In this document: piece after piece, positions 16,708-19,387 of the stretch | Position numbering within the stretch: position 1 is the first letter of the stretch | How the letters are laid out: every line of letters begins with the position of its first letter | From: Waddliaceae bacterium | GTDB taxonomy: Bacteria; Chlamydiota; Chlamydiia; Chlamydiales; GCA-2709385 | Assembly: GCA_002709385.1 (NCBI GenBank) | Contig: PAQS01000043.1 | Coordinates: 1-19,387 of the forward strand | DNA: 19,387 nucleotides | Reading direction: 5' to 3' | Notes under the pieces: model-generated | What the model was told of the DNA's origin: nothing | The model's database searches: none | What the model saw: the letters and a program-made list of their open reading frames with translations, nothing else | Position numbers and translations under genes: made by a program

Positions 16708-16769
16708 AATACAAGCACGAAGCGCAAGCGAGTGTCCAAACCCACTCGCTTGCGCTTCGTGCTTGTATT
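16708..16769. repeat. Perfect 27-bp hairpin, dispersed-repeat type
   Basis: The arms 16708-16734 and 16743-16769 are perfect inverted complements around an 8-nt loop (TCCAAACC). The right arm includes CACTCGCTTGCGCTTCGTG. It lies between the lectin-like gene and the DUF1080-haem gene. From memory, the arm resembles a sequence dispersed through planctomycete genomes; I could not search. As a strong stem it may affect termination or mRNA stability, though no T tract follows it on either side. Confidence 0.85.
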
Positions 16770-16806
16770 GCGCGGATGTCCCAGAAAATGGTGCTGTCCA
16801 GTTAGT

Positions 16807-17481
16807 TCACCCTTCACAATTCCAGAGACGGACAGAGTCAAACACGATTCGGCAGCCCGGGCCTCCTTTCCAGGTGAATCTTGGACCGAGCTTGTCTTTT
16901 TTGTTGATGATGGTGACCTTCTCGTGCTCGTATGACTTGCTGTGGCCGTTGACGTTGATTCTGAGCGTTCCGAGTTTGTACTCGATGACCAAGTCGATCC
17001 ACTCGTTGAGTTTCATCTTTGACTTGGGCTCACTGAAAGCAGGACCGTCCGGCAGTTGAATTCGGTGGCCTCCTCCCTTGATGTAGTTGAATTTGATCAT
17101 GTGGTGGCCGATTTGAAGAATGGGTCGGCCGGTTGTGAGTTCTTTCTTCTCGCACTTGTACCGCAGGTGGCAGACAAACTTTTTGGGAATGCGATTGAGG
17201 TGCACAACTGGTTCCAGTCCTAGATGGTGATCGCGTTTGAGGACCTTTATAGCCTCTGCCTTCGATTTGAACCGTGCAGTCACAAGCAACTTGCCATCCT
17301 TGATTTGCCGGTCCTTCTTCGGAATACCCCATCGCTCCCGATTGTATTTCCCGGCAAAGTCGTCGGAGTAGATAAGCTTGCCTTTCTCAAACAGATGAGA
17401 CTTGAATGCCGGATCGGCGGCGCGCGTACATGCACATATCGCGAAGAAAAGAACGGCTGTGAATGTGATTGCGTATTTCAT
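16807..17481 (-). CDS. Secreted concanavalin/lectin-like (DUF1080-like) protein
   Basis: This 224-residue protein has a signal peptide (about 1-21, ending RAA) and then one beta-sandwich-like domain. Features typical of DUF1080 or LamG-like proteins are LIYSDDFAG, WGIPKKDRQIKDGKLLVTA, NEWIDLVIEY, GTLRINVNGHSKSYEHEK and a C-terminal FDSVRLWN strand. It is likely to bind a glycan, or possibly to cut one; no catalytic residues can be assigned with confidence. The leader contains cysteines (AICAC), but they do not form a good lipobox, so I expect a soluble secreted protein. It follows the anti-sigma gene by 46 nt and is probably the first structural gene under that regulator. Family assignment is moderate. 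Confidence 0.85.
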   Translation of the reverse strand: MKYAITFTAVLFFAICACTRAADPAFKSHLFEKGKLIYSDDFAGKYNRERWGIPKKDRQIKDGKLLVTARFKSKAEAIKVLKRDHHLGLEPVVHLNRIPKKFVCHLRYKCEKKELTTGRPILQIGHHMIKFNYIKGGGHRIQLPDGPAFSEPKSKMKLNEWIDLVIEYKLGTLRINVNGHSKSYEHEKVTIINKKDKLGPRFTWKGGPGCRIVFDSVRLWNCEG

Positions 17482-17527
17482 GGTTTAAGGTTCGTGATTA
17501 TCTGTCGAGTGCTGTTTTCCCTCGGTA

Positions 17528-19105
17528 CTAATCCAGTTTGGGCGTATTCAATACTTTCCAGATTGCGTCTTCCGCGATCGAAAAAGATCCCATTGTCTTC
17601 TGTTCCAGATGATTGACCAACCGTTCAAACTCCGCAGTCTCTTCGGCACTCGGAGCTTCGGTCAGAAAGAGCGGCCATTTCGGCTGGCCCCAGAATGTCT
17701 CCTCGTAGTTTTCACCTTCCCGCTCGACGAGTAGCAGACCGGATGTAAGATTGCCTCCGACGTCTCCGAATAGGAAGTCAAGTTGCACGGAGTCCCCGTT
17801 CATTTCGATCCATTCGCTACAGGCGAAACCAGCCCGTGCAATCAGACATGGCAGAGCAGGATTGTCAGTGCGTGGGATTCCAAGTTCCCTGAATGAAGAA
17901 TCACGCCGCGATCCTTCGAAGACAGGCTTTCCATCAACCGCAACCAGCAGGTGATTGTCCGCGTAACCCCAGAACCGATATCGTCCCGGGCGCGGCGGAA
18001 GAACCTGGCCGTGGTACCACGCCATCCAGCCGCCTTCGCGAAAGTACGGCGCGAGGCCAGTCCGGTCAGGGAACTCGTGAAAGGCTCCCGAGATACCTCG
18101 GAAACTGAGCGGCTCGCCTTGATGGAATTTTTCCAGACAATCGCGATCGCGAAAATTCGACTGGATCAGCGGCAACAGTTCGCGTCCAATCACATCTTCC
18201 GCGAGACGTCCTTTAGCAATCGGGTTGGCGTAACCAAGAACAATACCGTGCAGCGAGTTGCCACTCGGCTTGGTTGCCTTTAGAGAAAGCTCGGGCAGCG
18301 CCAAAGAGAGACGAGACGGCATCCGCCTCTTGACTTTGCCAGTTCGATCAAACCGGGCGAACTCTCCTTCGTGCATCAGGTCGACAGACTTGCCATCGTG
18401 ATCGTCTACCGAGATCTGCCCATCGAGAACCAGAACTTCAGAGCCCTTCGCGCCGGCCGTGACAACAAAACTCGTCCCCAGATCAACAAACTTTCGCTGA
18501 ACCGTATCGACAACAAACCCCACACCCTGTGGTGGCACAACCAGTTTGACCTGTCCTTCATGAAGCGACACTCGCTGATTGCTGTCCAGCTTCATCCGCA
18601 GTGGAGCCGTCGCGACTACATGTACGCCCGTTTCACGAAACGCTAGTTCGATCAACCCTTGTTGCATTGCAAGGTCTTCGCCAGCGAACAGTTCCGTTCC
18701 ATCAACGACAATGCGATCCTCGCCGGCCGTGCCTTCCCCCTCGATTCGAATCACCCGAGCGATGCCACGTTCGGTTTCCGACGGTGTTTCATCCGATTCA
18801 CGAAACCAGCCAAGAGCAGCAACGACCAGCGCAATTGTCGTCACCGCCAGCCACAGTGGCGTAAGCTTCAAGCTTGCGGGTGCCTGGCGGTCTGCCAAGT
18901 TTGTTTCGTCCGCGGAATGCTTAGGCCACGGAGTCGCCGCATCCGACGCGAGCTGTTGCCATTTCGCGTCAATGGTTGCGAGCGACCGCAGTGTGGCCCG
19001 AGCTTCGGCGTTGGCCCGCAGAAGTTCCTCTAGCGCTTCGAATTCATCCGGCGAGATCACGCCGTCCAAATAACGATGTAGCAGATTGAGTTCGTTTTCC
19101 GTCAT
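17528..19105 (-). CDS. Membrane-anchored FecR-like anti-sigma protein with PA14-like C-terminal domain
   Basis: I take the ATG at 19105 (525 residues, MTENELNLLHRYLDG); it overlaps the sigma stop by 4 nt (ATGA). A GTG at 19138 would add 11 residues inside the sigma gene and is less likely. The cytoplasmic N-terminus (about 1-55, ISPDEFEALEELLRANAEAR) resembles the sigma-binding part of planctomycete anti-sigma proteins, with no zinc motif seen. One transmembrane helix is at about 82-101. A FecR domain follows (about 115-250: LFAGEDL, VVATAPLRM, VDLGTSFVV, VLVLDGQISV). A PA14-like domain (about 320-480: WMAWYHGQVL, GRYRFWGYADNHLLVAVDGK) would lie outside the membrane. PA14 domains often bind carbohydrates, so this protein may sense a glycan and release the sigma factor. 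The sensing ligand is inference. Confidence 0.88.
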   Translation of the reverse strand: MTENELNLLHRYLDGVISPDEFEALEELLRANAEARATLRSLATIDAKWQQLASDAATPWPKHSADETNLADRQAPASLKLTPLWLAVTTIALVVAALGWFRESDETPSETERGIARVIRIEGEGTAGEDRIVVDGTELFAGEDLAMQQGLIELAFRETGVHVVATAPLRMKLDSNQRVSLHEGQVKLVVPPQGVGFVVDTVQRKFVDLGTSFVVTAGAKGSEVLVLDGQISVDDHDGKSVDLMHEGEFARFDRTGKVKRRMPSRLSLALPELSLKATKPSGNSLHGIVLGYANPIAKGRLAEDVIGRELLPLIQSNFRDRDCLEKFHQGEPLSFRGISGAFHEFPDRTGLAPYFREGGWMAWYHGQVLPPRPGRYRFWGYADNHLLVAVDGKPVFEGSRRDSSFRELGIPRTDNPALPCLIARAGFACSEWIEMNGDSVQLDFLFGDVGGNLTSGLLLVEREGENYEETFWGQPKWPLFLTEAPSAEETAEFERLVNHLEQKTMGSFSIAEDAIWKVLNTPKLD

Positions 19106-19387
19106 GATTCGTCCCCGGCCAAGGCCAGCGTCATACACCGATGCAATTCCATCCGAATCCTCGCGAGCAGTTGATACAACGAGCCCTCGGTCCGCCCAAG
19201 CTGAGCAGCCATCTCGCGAATGGTCGTGCCCTTCAAGTACGCCGCCAACGCCAGCTCACGCCGTTCGCGTGGAAGCTTTCCAACACAGTCATCCAAGGCC
19301 CTCAATTGCCGCTTACGCAGAGGCAACTCGTCGGCCCCTTCGTCGGCCAACAGTTGAATAATATCTTCCGCCAACACCAGCCGATCA
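19102..19387 (-). CDS. ECF RNA polymerase sigma factor, C-terminal part (5' end beyond window)
   Basis: The frame runs from the window edge (first whole codon CGG at 19386, reading R-L-V-L-A-E-D) to TGA at 19102. It contains sigma region 4: KLPRERRELALAAYLKG followed by the helix-turn-helix TIREMAAQLGRTEGSLYQLL and ARIRMELHRCM. This matches ECF sigma factors of the Rhodopirellula/Verrucomicrobium type. Region 2 is outside the window, so the gene is simply cut; an internal TTG at 19377 is not a credible start. It overlaps the downstream anti-sigma gene by 4 nt. It probably directs transcription of its own operon and perhaps of the genes to the left, which is inferred from gene order only. Confidence 0.9.
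   Translation of the reverse strand, partial: DRLVLAEDIIQLLADEGADELPLRKRQLRALDDCVGKLPRERRELALAAYLKGTTIREMAAQLGRTEGSLYQLLARIRMELHRCMTLALAGDES

Noticed and set aside
16432-16935. Short frames crossing the 27-bp hairpin on both strands
   Set aside because: Their apparent coding content (the STKRKRV-type peptides) is a by-product of the repeat; they have no leader, domain or plausible start.

Overview
All supported genes in this window lie on the minus strand, so transcription runs from the right edge to the left edge. The gene content is DUF1552 and DUF1592 cytochrome families, a DUF1080 plus haem-domain protein of the Pirellula/Verrucomicrobium type, several secreted sulfatases, and an ECF sigma factor followed by a FecR-like anti-sigma protein. 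This mixture is typical of the PVC group. I favour Planctomycetota over Verrucomicrobia, partly because the 27-bp hairpin near 16740 resembles a dispersed repeat I associate with planctomycete genomes. That attribution is from memory and was not searched.

Layout in transcription order. (i) 19387-17528: the end of an ECF sigma factor, overlapping by 4 nt a membrane-anchored anti-sigma protein with a FecR domain and a PA14-like periplasmic domain. (ii) 17481-15048: a secreted lectin-like protein, an intergenic region carrying a perfect hairpin, and a secreted DUF1080 protein fused to a haem domain. (iii) 14930-9469: a sulfatase-fold enzyme with a non-canonical active site, then a DUF1552 and DUF1592 pair. 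(iv) 9408-7234: an EF-hand protein, a palindromic repeat and a second, closely related DUF1552. (v) 7167-3090: a truncated sulfatase, a fused acetylesterase-sulfatase, and another sulfatase, joined by 4-nt overlaps. (vi) 3049-1: a divergent DUF1552 and DUF1592 pair, the latter cut by the left edge.

Read together, this looks like an envelope or extracellular system for a sulfated and probably O-acetylated glycan. The sigma and anti-sigma pair, with its PA14-like outer domain, would sense a ligand. Sulfatases and an SGNH-type esterase would remove decorations. The lectin-like and DUF1080 proteins would bind or cut sugars, and the CxxCH proteins would supply redox chemistry of unknown purpose. 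The substrate cannot be read from the sequence.

The observations most worth following are: a 26-bp-arm palindromic repeat present twice, once inside an ORF where it encodes the hydrophobic core of the signal peptide; an acetylesterase-sulfatase fusion whose base composition changes close to the domain junction; and a sulfatase homologue carrying CRPSL instead of CxPSR. No tRNA, rRNA, CRISPR array, transposase or replication origin was seen.
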